Shown here in pieces: positions 17,141 to 26,067 of a stretch of DNA of 64,000 bases (its first letter is position 1; every line of letters starts with the position of its first letter). Below the pieces are notes generated by a model, which saw only the letters and a list, made by a program, of their open reading frames with translations, was not told the origin of the DNA and made no database searches. Source of the stretch: Sphingomonas sp. R-74633 (GTDB taxonomy: Bacteria > Pseudomonadota > Alphaproteobacteria > Sphingomonadales > Sphingomonadaceae); contig NZ_JACCFG010000003.1 in NCBI RefSeq assembly GCF_013416555.1, positions 434,001 through 498,000 on the forward strand. Direction: 5' to 3'. A program made the position numbers and the translations under genes.

Positions 17141-17989
17141 TCAGAAGCTGTAGGCGAGCCCGACGCTGCCGAGCCACTGGCTGCGCGAGCCGGCAGTGCG
17201 GACGATGGGGCTGTCGCCGAAATCGCCGATCAGCTTGCGATAGGTGCCGCCGGCGAAGAGCTGCAGGCCATGGGTGAGATCGCCGGTGAGCGACATCGCG
17301 CCGCCCAGGCCCGCGGTCCAGTCCTTCCAGCCGCCGCGCGGGTTCCACACCGCGAGGCCGCTGGCGGCGGCCCCGGCGGGCGTGACGCCGAAATAGGTGG
17401 TGGCATAGCCCTTCTCGACACGGGTGGCGGAGAGGAACATGCCGACCATCGCCTTGCGGCTGAGCGGAGTCATGTAGGTGATCGAGGGATTGAACACGCC
17501 GGCCTTGGAGGCATTGGCGACATCCTTGCGATAGGAGGCGCGGAAGGCGATCCGGTCATAATCGCTGGTGAACACGCCGGTCTTGGCGACGCCGAGAAAG
17601 CCGCCGACCTCGATGCCGGTATCGATCTTGCCGAGCGCCTTGATCCGCGGATCCTCGATGCTCTTGAGGCTGGTGCGGTTGAGATTGACGTTGACCGTGG
17701 GGCCGGCCTGGAAGTCGAGGCCGGTGCCGGAATCATAGTCGGGGATCAGATCGACGCTGAGCCGCGTGCCGGCGAGCTCGAAGCCGAAGCCCGAGAGCCG
17801 GCCGGTGGCGAGCGGCGCCGGGACGATGCGATAATCGTCCGAGCCCTCATAATCAGGCAGGATGGCGGCGCCGACGCCGACCATGGCGAAATCGCCGGTT
17901 TCCGAATTGGTGGGCCCGCGCTCCTGCTGGGCAAGGGCGGGCGAGGCAAGGGCGATCGAGCCCAGAATCGCGAGGGGGATCAGGCGCAT
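17141..17989 (-). CDS. MipA/OmpV family outer-membrane protein
   Basis: A 282-residue protein with a signal peptide (1-20, IALASPALAQ) and an alternating beta-strand pattern ending in SVGLAYSF, with the terminal aromatic typical of outer-membrane barrels. Family marks include GVGAAILPDYEGSDDYRIVP and the internal SLTGDLTHGLQLFAGGTYRKL. MipA scaffolds murein hydrolase and synthase in E. coli; other members are general barrel proteins. The start is ATG 17989; the upstream open frame lacks a signal sequence. Confidence 0.9.
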   Translation of the reverse strand: MRLIPLAILGSIALASPALAQQERGPTNSETGDFAMVGVGAAILPDYEGSDDYRIVPAPLATGRLSGFGFELAGTRLSVDLIPDYDSGTGLDFQAGPTVNVNLNRTSLKSIEDPRIKALGKIDTGIEVGGFLGVAKTGVFTSDYDRIAFRASYRKDVANASKAGVFNPSITYMTPLSRKAMVGMFLSATRVEKGYATTYFGVTPAGAAASGLAVWNPRGGWKDWTAGLGGAMSLTGDLTHGLQLFAGGTYRKLIGDFGDSPIVRTAGSRSQWLGSVGLAYSF

Positions 17990-18091
17990 AGCTTCATTTC
18001 CAGATGTTGCAGCCGCGAAACGCGGCGGGCGCGAAAGCGGTTCCTGCCGATCGGTAGCGAAGCGAAACCTGTTGCTTTTGGGCAACCGCCC

Positions 18092-18817
18092 CTAGCGGCG
18101 CTCGAAGCTGCCGAGACCGGCATCGGTGCCGCACAACCGGTCCCAATGGCGGAAATAGAGCCCGTAATTGCTGTTGTAGCGCTCATGGTGGCGCTGGTGG
18201 TGGCTGGCAGTGATCAACCAGCCGCCAAGCGGCCCCTGCCAGATGAAGCGCGGCCAGATCTCCCAGCCCATGTGATTGGTGACGCCCATCACCGTCATGA
18301 TCGTCAGCACCAGCGCCAGGGCGCCGACATGGATCGGTATGAGGAAGACAAGCGCGGGAATGACCACCGCACCGGTGACTGCCTCGAGCGGATGAAAGCT
18401 CATCGCCGCCCAGGCGGTCGGCGGGCGGCTGGCATGGTGGACCGCGTGCATCCGGCGGAACAGCGCGGGCACATGCATCCAGCGATGCGTCCAGTAGAAC
18501 CACGTGTCGTGCGCGAGCAGATAGAGCAGCACCGAGACAGGGAGATACCAGAGCGGCATGGCGTGGACGTCGGTATAGATCCGCGTCCAGTGATGGTTCT
18601 GCCAGCCCCAGGCGACCACGCCCGCGGGTATGCCGTAGATCGCGGCCGAGGCGAGGCTCCAGCCGACCTCGCGGCGGATCTGCTTGTCGAGCCCGGTATA
18701 GAGGCCGGGATGCTTCACCCGCGTCGCCAGCGCGAAGCCTCCGCTCGCCAGCAGATAGCGGATGCCGACGATCAGCGTCATCGCGAGCGCGGAGAGGAGG
18801 ATGGCGAGCAGTATCAA
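18092..18817 (-). CDS. Sterol desaturase/fatty-acid hydroxylase family membrane protein
   Basis: A 241-residue integral membrane di-iron protein. Four or so hydrophobic segments surround the histidine boxes HDTWFYWTHRWMH, HAVHH and HHQRHH, the metal ligands of this superfamily. The ending NYGLYFRHWDRLCGTD is typical. Members hydroxylate or desaturate lipids, sterols or carotenoids. Its ATG overlaps the stop of the upstream gene by 4 nt. The substrate is unknown; a role in modifying membrane lipids or carotenoids is possible. Confidence 0.88.
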   Translation of the reverse strand: MILLAILLSALAMTLIVGIRYLLASGGFALATRVKHPGLYTGLDKQIRREVGWSLASAAIYGIPAGVVAWGWQNHHWTRIYTDVHAMPLWYLPVSVLLYLLAHDTWFYWTHRWMHVPALFRRMHAVHHASRPPTAWAAMSFHPLEAVTGAVVIPALVFLIPIHVGALALVLTIMTVMGVTNHMGWEIWPRFIWQGPLGGWLITASHHQRHHERYNSNYGLYFRHWDRLCGTDAGLGSFERR

Positions 18818-19548
18818 AGGGCGCCGGCCAGTCCGGCAGGATCATATTCGAGACCGTCGCCGACCGCGTCGATCGTCGGAAGCCCGGCGCCGGGGAGCCG
18901 GCTCCAGCGGACCTTCTCCTTGTCGCTGTCAGTCGTGCCGTGCGCGATCCGCACCTTGCGGGTGAGATAGTTGATGCTGAGCGACGCGATCGCGCCACTG
19001 TTGCGCTGCACATTCAAGACGTCGAAGCCGATCACCCGCAGCGCGTTCTCCCTCCAGCGCAAGGTGAAGACAGTGCGGCCCATCCCCCAGCCGCCCGCGC
19101 TCATGAACCGGCCGAGCGTGATGACAACATTGCCGCGCGCGATCGAAAGGCCGCCGCCCATCTCGCCATCGGACGAGAACCAGTCGTCCGCGCAGGCATT
19201 GTCGCGGCGCGGCACCAGACTGTGGTTCTGGACGACCAGGCGATAGCCGCCACTCGGCCTGGCGAGCGCGATACCGAGGATGCGCGGATTGGTGTCGATC
19301 GTCTCGCCGCAGAAGCCGCCCTCGTTCTTCAGGACATTGGCCGGATCCGCCATGTGCAGCGCAAAGGTGAGATCGGGCCGGCCATCGCCGTCGAGATCGC
19401 CGGTGGCACTGCTCTCCAGCAACCAGCCCCTTGGCACGAAGCCCCCAGCGCTCGCGGCCTCGGCGACGAGCACCGGATAGCGAACCGTGGGAAGATCGTC
19501 CTGCGGGGCGGAGAAGGCGAGTGCGAGCAATGGAGCGATGAGGATCAT
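18814..19548 (-). CDS. Exported protein with FG-GAP/VCBS-like calcium loop
   Basis: A 244-residue protein with a short signal peptide (LLALAFSA). The ATGDLDGDGRPDLTFALH segment is a DxDGDGxxD calcium loop as in FG-GAP/VCBS repeats, present once. The rest is beta-rich with no clear family. It overlaps the downstream desaturase-family gene by 4 nt, so the two are co-translated. Confidence 0.65.
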   Translation of the reverse strand: MILIAPLLALAFSAPQDDLPTVRYPVLVAEAASAGGFVPRGWLLESSATGDLDGDGRPDLTFALHMADPANVLKNEGGFCGETIDTNPRILGIALARPSGGYRLVVQNHSLVPRRDNACADDWFSSDGEMGGGLSIARGNVVITLGRFMSAGGWGMGRTVFTLRWRENALRVIGFDVLNVQRNSGAIASLSINYLTRKVRIAHGTTDSDKEKVRWSRLPGAGLPTIDAVGDGLEYDPAGLAGAL

Positions 19549-19685
19549 GCTATCCGTCTAGACCGCTTTCGCGACCGCGTCATGGCTGCCCGTTTTTTGG
19601 GCACGCGTTCGCAACTGCACAAAAATTTACCGCTGGGTAATATATGATTGCGCGAGAATCCCCGGAATCGTGGGATTCTTGCCTC

Positions 19686-19700
19686 TGGCACGCCCCTTGC
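19686..19700 (+). promoter_or_regulatory. Sigma-54 promoter of glnK-amtB
   Basis: TGGCAC-N5-TTGC is an exact match to the -24/-12 elements recognised by RpoN. It lies 40 nt before the glnK ATG, leaving room for a transcript start near 19712. Control by NtrC under nitrogen limitation is what is known for glnK-amtB operons. I do not see a full TGCAC-N5-GTGCA enhancer palindrome upstream, only an ACTGCAC half-site near 19613-19619. Confidence 0.9.
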
Positions 19701-19739
19701 GATGCCGTCCCCCGGGATAACCGCCAACGAGGGGGCGAC

Positions 19740-20078
19740 ATGAAGCTCATCATCGCCATCATAAAACCATTCAAGCTGGACGAAGTCCGCGAGGCGCTCA
19801 CCGGCGTCGGGGTAGCGGGCATGACCGTGTCGGAAGTGAAGGGCTTTGGCCGCCAGAAGGGCCAGACCGAGATCTACCGCGGCGCGGAATACAGCACCAA
19901 CATGGTGCCCAAGATCAAGATCGAGGTCGTCGTGGGGGCCGATCTGGCCGACCGCGCGGTCGAAGCAATCCAGGCAGCCGCCAGCACCGGCGCGATCGGC
20001 GATGGCAAGATTTTCGTCCTCGATGTCGGCCAGGCCGTGCGCATCCGCACGGGCGAAACCGACGAGACGGCGCTGTAA
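19740..20078 (+). CDS. glnK: Nitrogen regulatory protein P-II
   Basis: A 112-residue trimeric signalling protein that senses 2-oxoglutarate and ATP/ADP and blocks AmtB when nitrogen is plentiful. It starts MKLIIAIIKPFKL and has the T-loop with the uridylylation site Tyr51 (RGAEYSTN) and the GDGKIFVLDV B-loop region. The ATG is preceded by GAGGGGGCGAC. Pairing with amtB, 13 nt downstream, and the sigma-54 promoter point to GlnK rather than GlnB. Confidence 0.95.
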   Translation: MKLIIAIIKPFKLDEVREALTGVGVAGMTVSEVKGFGRQKGQTEIYRGAEYSTNMVPKIKIEVVVGADLADRAVEAIQAAASTGAIGDGKIFVLDVGQAVRIRTGETDETAL

Positions 20079-20091
20079 GATGGGGGTCCAG

Positions 20092-21507
<1,416 letters not shown>

Positions 21508-21577
21508 CGAAATCGGGCGCCGCGCAGCTCTCCTACACGAGCGCGGCGCCCAACCGAGGTTCCTCCTGCGGACGACT

Positions 21578-21607
21578 GGGCCGGTGCGAAAGCGCCGGCC
21601 CTTTTTT
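21578..21607 (+). terminator. Rho-independent terminator after amtB
   Basis: Stem GGGCCGG/CCGGCCC, extended by GCG/CGC-type pairing around a short GAAA-containing loop, followed by six T. It lies 70 nt after the amtB stop on the same strand. Confidence 0.9.
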
Positions 21608-21616
21608 CATTCGAAG

Positions 21617-21751
21617 CTCCCTCTCCCATTGGGAGAGGGAGGGAGCCGACGCAGTCGGCGGAAGGGTGAGGATCGAGTGGGAAGGCTGCCCTCACCCTTC
21701 CCACTCGGCGTCGCCGAGCGGGCCCCTTCCCTCTCCCAATGGGAGAGGGAG
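21617..21751. repeat. Compound palindromic element (REP/BIME-like)
   Basis: Two copies of the palindrome CCCTCTCCCATTGGGAGAGGG (second copy with AAT for ATT) lie at the two ends. Between them are inverted segments GGAAGGGTGAGG and CCTCACCCTTCC. The whole 135 bp can fold into one large cruciform. It sits between the amtB terminator and the stop of the convergent GMC oxidoreductase gene. This is the architecture of bacterial interspersed mosaic elements; copies elsewhere in the genome would confirm it. Confidence 0.8.
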
Positions 21752-21752
21752 T

Positions 21753-23330
21753 TCAGGCCAGGTCTTCGCGGATAAACTGCGCGCAGCGTTCGCCGATCAC
21801 GACCGTCGGGCCGTTGGTGTTGCCGCCGATCAGCCGGGGCATGATCGAGGCGTCCGCGATGTAGAGCCCCTCGACGCCGCGGACCTTCAGCCGCGGATCG
21901 ACCACGGCGCCGCCGTCCGAACCCATGCGGGCGGTACCGACGGGGTGGTAGATCGTGTCGGCGCGCGCGCGGATCAGCCGTTCGAGCGCGGCATCGTCGG
22001 CAAGGTCGATCGGATAGCGGTCGCGGCCCTTATACTGGGCGAGCTGCGGTGCCTCGAGCACGCGGTACATCGTCCGGACGCCCTGTTTGAGGACCTCCAT
22101 GTCGCGCGGATCGCCGAGGAAATCGGGATCGATCAGCGGCGCGACACGCGGGTCGAGCGACTGGAGGCGGACGGTGCCGCGGCTTTCGGGGCGCAGCACA
22201 CAGGCATGGCAGGAGAAGCCATGGCCCTGCACCGGGGTGCGGCCATGATCTTCGACGATGGCGATGAGGAAATGGAGCTGGATGTCGGGCCGCTCGAGCG
22301 CCGGATCGGTGCGCAGAAAGGCGCCGCCCTCGGCATAGGGCGTGGTCATCCGGCCCTTGCGGGTGAGCATCCAGCGCGCCATCGAGCCGAGCGACTTGAG
22401 CGATCCCGCCGCCGAGCGGCCGAGGAAGAAGCTGCCCGGCGTCTCGAACGCGGCGACATAATCGACATGGTCCTGGAGATTGCCGCCGACCGCCGGGCGA
22501 TCGATCCGGACCGACAGGCCGCTCTCGCGCAGATGCTCGCCCGGGCCGATGCCCGAGAGCATCAGCAGCTGCGGCGTCTGGAAGGCGCCGGCGGCGAGGA
22601 CCACGGCACGGCGCGCGCGAATCTCGCGCGCCACTCCGTCGCGCTGATAGGCGACGCCCCAGACGCGGCCATCCTCGAACAGCACGCGCTCGACGGTGGC
22701 GTCGGTGATGATCTCGAGCGTGTCGCGGCGCGTGAGATAGGCGCGCGCTGCGGTCCAGCGCTCGCCATGCTTCTGCGTCACCTGATAGAGGCCGGCGCCC
22801 GACTGGTGGGCGCCGTTGAAATCGTCGTTGCGCGGGATCTGGAGTTCGCCCGCTGCCTCGATGAACGCCTCGCTGCCCGGGTGCGCCCAAAGCTGGTCGC
22901 TGACCCAGAGCGGACCCTTGTCGCCATGGAATGCGTCGGCGCCGCGCACATTGTGCTCGGAGCGGCGGAACCAGGGGAGCATCTCGTCCCAGCCCCAGCC
23001 GGGACAGCCGAGATCGCGCCACTCGTCATAGTCGCGCTGGTGGCCGCGGACATAGAGCATCGCGTTGATCGCGCTCGATCCGCCCAGCCCCTTGCCGCGC
23101 GGCTGGTAGCCGCGGCGGCCGTTCAGGCCACGCTGGGGGACGGTCTCGAAGGCCCAGTTGGTCGCCGGCGGCTGGAACGGGAGCATGCCGGGCATCCGCG
23201 TCTTGATGCCGGTGTTGCGGCCGCCTGCTTCGAGCAATGCTACGCTGTACTTGCCGCCTTCGCTCAGGCGGCCCGCGACGGCGCTTCCGCCGGATCCTCC
23301 GCCGATGACGACGATGTCGGCTGCTTCCAC
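21753..23330 (-). CDS. GMC-family (choline dehydrogenase-like) FAD oxidoreductase
   Basis: A 525-residue flavoprotein that oxidises an alcohol. It has the N-terminal Rossmann motif ADIVVIGGGSGGSAVAGRLSE, the GMC signature GRGLGGSSAINAM-like GKGLGGSSAINAMLYVRG, and the C-terminal YHPVGTARMG containing the catalytic His, ending NGPTVVIGERCA. The start is GTG 23330 behind GCGGGGG; the open frame upstream belongs antisense to nothing useful and overlaps the next gene. It overlaps the upstream desaturase-family gene by 67 nt. The substrate is unknown. Confidence 0.92.
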   Translation of the reverse strand: MEAADIVVIGGGSGGSAVAGRLSEGGKYSVALLEAGGRNTGIKTRMPGMLPFQPPATNWAFETVPQRGLNGRRGYQPRGKGLGGSSAINAMLYVRGHQRDYDEWRDLGCPGWGWDEMLPWFRRSEHNVRGADAFHGDKGPLWVSDQLWAHPGSEAFIEAAGELQIPRNDDFNGAHQSGAGLYQVTQKHGERWTAARAYLTRRDTLEIITDATVERVLFEDGRVWGVAYQRDGVAREIRARRAVVLAAGAFQTPQLLMLSGIGPGEHLRESGLSVRIDRPAVGGNLQDHVDYVAAFETPGSFFLGRSAAGSLKSLGSMARWMLTRKGRMTTPYAEGGAFLRTDPALERPDIQLHFLIAIVEDHGRTPVQGHGFSCHACVLRPESRGTVRLQSLDPRVAPLIDPDFLGDPRDMEVLKQGVRTMYRVLEAPQLAQYKGRDRYPIDLADDAALERLIRARADTIYHPVGTARMGSDGGAVVDPRLKVRGVEGLYIADASIMPRLIGGNTNGPTVVIGERCAQFIREDLA

Positions 23331-24229
23331 GCGACCCCCGCTTGTTCCCGCGCCTCCCAGCGCGCCTTTATCACTTCCGATGTATCGCGGCTGCCGTCGT
23401 GGCTCCAGCCCGGCGGCGCGATCATGTACCCGATTCGGGACTTCATGTTCGGCGCCGCCCACACGTCCTTGGCGATGCCGACCCATTCGTGAAAGGCCGC
23501 CCAGAGCAGGTTGAAGCTACCGAGATCCTTGACGATGCCGTAGCGCGGCCGGTCGTCGGCGCGCTCTTCCACGAAGGTGCCGAGCATCCTGTCCCAGACG
23601 ATGAACACGCCGGCATAGTTGCGGTCGAGATAGCGCGCATTGGTCGCGTGGTGGACGCGGTGGTGCGAGGGCGTGTTCATCACCGCTTCGAACCAGCGCG
23701 GCATCCGGCCGATCACTTCGGTGTGGATCCAGAACTGGTAGATCAGGTTCAGTGCCGCGACGAAGAAGATCATCGCCGGGTGGAAGCCGATCAGGAACAG
23801 CGGCAGGCGGAACAGGAAGCCCAGGCTGACAAAGCCCGTCCAGGTCTGCCGCAGCGCGGTGGTCAGGTTATAATGCTGGCTCGAATGGTGGATGACATGG
23901 CTCGCCCAGAACCAGCGGACGCGGTGCGCCGAGCGGTGGAAAGCGTAGTAAGCGAGATCGTCGAGGACGAAGGCGAGGACGAACCAGTACCAGGCGAACG
24001 GGATGGTGAAGATCCGGAACTGGTAGATCCCCATCGCGATCGCATAGACGAAGCCGGCGGTGAGCAGCCCGGCGACGGTGCTGCCAAGGCCGAGCGCGAG
24101 GCTGGTCAGCGTGTCCTTCGGGCAGAAACGCTTGCGATCACGCAGGCGCGCGACTGCCATTTCGGCGAGCACGAGCAGCACGAAGCCGGGAATGGCATAG
24201 TTGACCGGATCGGGCAGATGCACGGGCAT
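23264..24229 (-). CDS. Sterol desaturase family protein (second in window)
   Basis: A 321-residue polytopic membrane di-iron oxidase with histidine boxes HRSAHR, HVIHHSSQH and HHRVHH, as in alkylglycerol monooxygenase-like proteins. The C-terminal 90 residues are soluble and end in a Ser/Ala-rich tail (TSSSSAEDPAEAPSRAA) encoded in the region shared with the GMC gene. The overlap and same strand suggest a hydroxylase-dehydrogenase pair acting on one lipid or hydrocarbon substrate. Confidence 0.9.
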   Translation of the reverse strand: MPVHLPDPVNYAIPGFVLLVLAEMAVARLRDRKRFCPKDTLTSLALGLGSTVAGLLTAGFVYAIAMGIYQFRIFTIPFAWYWFVLAFVLDDLAYYAFHRSAHRVRWFWASHVIHHSSQHYNLTTALRQTWTGFVSLGFLFRLPLFLIGFHPAMIFFVAALNLIYQFWIHTEVIGRMPRWFEAVMNTPSHHRVHHATNARYLDRNYAGVFIVWDRMLGTFVEERADDRPRYGIVKDLGSFNLLWAAFHEWVGIAKDVWAAPNMKSRIGYMIAPPGWSHDGSRDTSEVIKARWEAREQAGVAWKQPTSSSSAEDPAEAPSRAA

Positions 24230-24303
24230 GATGCCCTGCTTACTTCAATGTCAGTAGCCTGTCACGCCTTGGCCGTGTCACGCATGGGCGGTAGCAGTCG
24301 GGC

Positions 24304-24792
24304 ATGATCGCTCCCTTGCTTCTCGCCGTCGCGGCAGCCGCCGAACCCTGTACGCCCTTCAAGGGAGGCCCGGCCGAGGGCATGTGCCCGGGCACGATAC
24401 TGTCGCAGGACGGGATGCTCCAGATCATCGCGCTGCTCCCGGCACGCGAGGCGGGCGGCCCGATCCCGACGGAGACCGCCACGACCATCGCCGCTGCGCT
24501 CGCCGACTATGACCGCGGAGCGCCACTACCCGCTGCGCTGCGCACCGGGGATGCAACCGTCAGCTTTTGCGCGGAAATGTCGCCGGCATGCCAGGAGCGC
24601 GCGCCGCTCACCGACTGGCGCGTACCGGCAGGCCTGCGCCACAACGCGCCCTATCTGCTCGCCGACGGACGCATCCGCATCGAATGGATGCGCGGCGACC
24701 GGCTCGCCCTGCTATCCTTCGTCACGATCGCCGCGAACAAGCTCGCCGATATCCGGACCGCACCGGCGGAAATGCCGATGATGCGCCGCTGA
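24304..24792 (+). CDS. Exported protein of unknown function
   Basis: A 162-residue protein with a very short signal-like N-terminus (MIAPLLLAVAAAAEP). Four cysteines (PCTPF, MCPGT, SFCAE, PACQE) may pair. The central region is helical, and WMRGDRLALLSFVTI is hydrophobic near the C-terminus. No family was recognised. It stands alone, with its stop 5 nt from the convergent gene. Confidence 0.55.
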   Translation: MIAPLLLAVAAAAEPCTPFKGGPAEGMCPGTILSQDGMLQIIALLPAREAGGPIPTETATTIAAALADYDRGAPLPAALRTGDATVSFCAEMSPACQERAPLTDWRVPAGLRHNAPYLLADGRIRIEWMRGDRLALLSFVTIAANKLADIRTAPAEMPMMRR

Positions 24793-24797
24793 ACAGC

Positions 24798-25160
24798 CTA
24801 GAAACCGGAGACCCCCTTCAGCAGCACCGCGCCGAAGCGCCGGTCGCCGCTATCGATGCGGAGGCCCTCGGGCGTCGCTTCGGTGGCGAGCGGCAGGCGG
24901 AGATGGCGCGCCGCGACCCGGGCGCCGTGCATCTTGAGCAGCGCGACATCGCCGGCGTTGCCATGGACGAGCGCAGCCTTGCCGTCGCTGCCGAGCAGCG
25001 CCTCACCGGCATCGAAGCCGGAGATCATCGCCTCGGCGGTCTCGCGCGCTTCCTGCGTCCCGGCGATCGCGCTGCCCCGCCCCAGCCCGAGCGCCCAGGC
25101 GACCGCCGTCATAAACAGGATCGAGGCGAGCGAGCCGGCGAAGATATAGAGCTGCGTCAC
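24798..25160 (-). CDS. Single-pass membrane protein of unknown function
   Basis: A 120-residue protein with an N-terminal transmembrane helix (about 5-25) followed by a cytoplasmic or periplasmic domain with SGFDAGEALLGSDGKAAL and LLKMHGARVAARHL. It looks like a small PH-like or anti-sigma-type beta domain, but this is not certain. It is the last gene of the recQ unit; its ATG overlaps the previous stop by 4 nt. Confidence 0.6.
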   Translation of the reverse strand: MTQLYIFAGSLASILFMTAVAWALGLGRGSAIAGTQEARETAEAMISGFDAGEALLGSDGKAALVHGNAGDVALLKMHGARVAARHLRLPLATEATPEGLRIDSGDRRFGAVLLKGVSGF

Positions 25161-25588
25161 GCCTTGCCCGAGAGCTGGTCCAGGAGCGGGCGGATGCCGG
25201 AGATGTCATAGCCGGCCTGGGCGGCCTTGGCAGTGATCTCCGCCGGGTCGCCGCCATTGCTCGCCTCGGCCAGCGCCCAGAGATTGCACGAGCGCGTGCC
25301 CGAGCGGCAATAAGCGAGCACCGGGCCCTTGGCCTCGGCCAGCGCGGCGGCCATCGCCTCGACTTGGGCGGAAGAGAAACCGGCATGGGTGACGGGGATT
25401 GCGGCATAGCCGAGCCCGGCCGCCTCGGCCGCGGCGCGGATCGTGTCGCCGCCGGGCTGGCCCATCTCTTCTTCGTCGGGCCGGTTGTTGATCACATAGG
25501 AGAAGCCCTGCTCGGCGAGGAGCGCCATGTCCTCGGCCGCGATCTGGGGAGCGACGGAGATGCTGTCATCGACGCGGCGCAGGTTCAT
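25157..25588 (-). CDS. TIGR01244 / DUF442 family phosphatase-like protein
   Basis: A 143-residue protein of the family also found fused to the beta-lactamase-like Blh sulfur dioxygenase. The active-site loop is AYCRSGTRS (C94, R99), resembling rhodanese or dual-specificity phosphatases. The N-terminal VIAPQ-like SVAPQIAAEDMALLAEQGFSYVINNRPD is typical. It may act in sulfide/persulfide chemistry or as a phosphatase. ATG 25588 is chosen; it lies inside the 4-nt overlap with the upstream lipoprotein gene. Confidence 0.85.
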   Translation of the reverse strand: MNLRRVDDSISVAPQIAAEDMALLAEQGFSYVINNRPDEEEMGQPGGDTIRAAAEAAGLGYAAIPVTHAGFSSAQVEAMAAALAEAKGPVLAYCRSGTRSCNLWALAEASNGGDPAEITAKAAQAGYDISGIRPLLDQLSGKA

Positions 25589-26067
25589 TGGCTTTCTACC
25601 TTCTGTGTTTCGAGGATCGGCTGGCCGGCCGCCCAGGCCGCGACCCGGCGCTCGGCGGCGGTGATGCCCTTGAGCACTTCTTCGGTCGCGGGCGCCTGGC
25701 AGCCCATGTCGTAGGTCAGGCTGGCGCCGTCCCAGCGGGCGGTACCGTAATATTGATCGGTGATCCGGGGCCCGCATTCGAGCTCGCGCCCGGCATGCGC
25801 CTCGCCCAGCGCCAGCAGTTTGCGGATCTCGGCAAAGCCCGCCGGGCCGGCGGAGAAACCGCGCGTAACCCATTGCTTCGGCTGCCAGCCATCGGGCTCG
25901 GCCACGGTGTAGCGGCCATTGCCCGCCGCATCGATCGTCCAGCGCGAGACCAGATGGCCCCAGCTGTTGCGGTCCATCGAGATGGTCGCGCGCGTGGAGG
26001 GCGCCTCGACCTGCGGCGCCGGCGCGCAGGCGGTCAGCAGCAAAGCAGAGGCGAGCAACAGTCTCAC
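25585..26067 (-). CDS. Lipoprotein of unknown function
   Basis: A 160-residue lipoprotein with lipobox LLTAC (residues 10-14). The mature part is beta-rich with AGNGRYTVAEPDG and two cysteines (LECGP, DMGCQ). No family was recognised. The ATG overlaps the recQ stop by 4 nt and its stop overlaps the next ATG by 4 nt. Confidence 0.65.
   Translation of the reverse strand: MRLLLASALLLTACAPAPQVEAPSTRATISMDRNSWGHLVSRWTIDAAGNGRYTVAEPDGWQPKQWVTRGFSAGPAGFAEIRKLLALGEAHAGRELECGPRITDQYYGTARWDGASLTYDMGCQAPATEEVLKGITAAERRVAAWAAGQPILETQKVESQ

Noticed and set aside
19600..19690. NtrC enhancer palindrome
   Set aside because: Only a partial ACTGCAC match was seen; no second arm at the right spacing.
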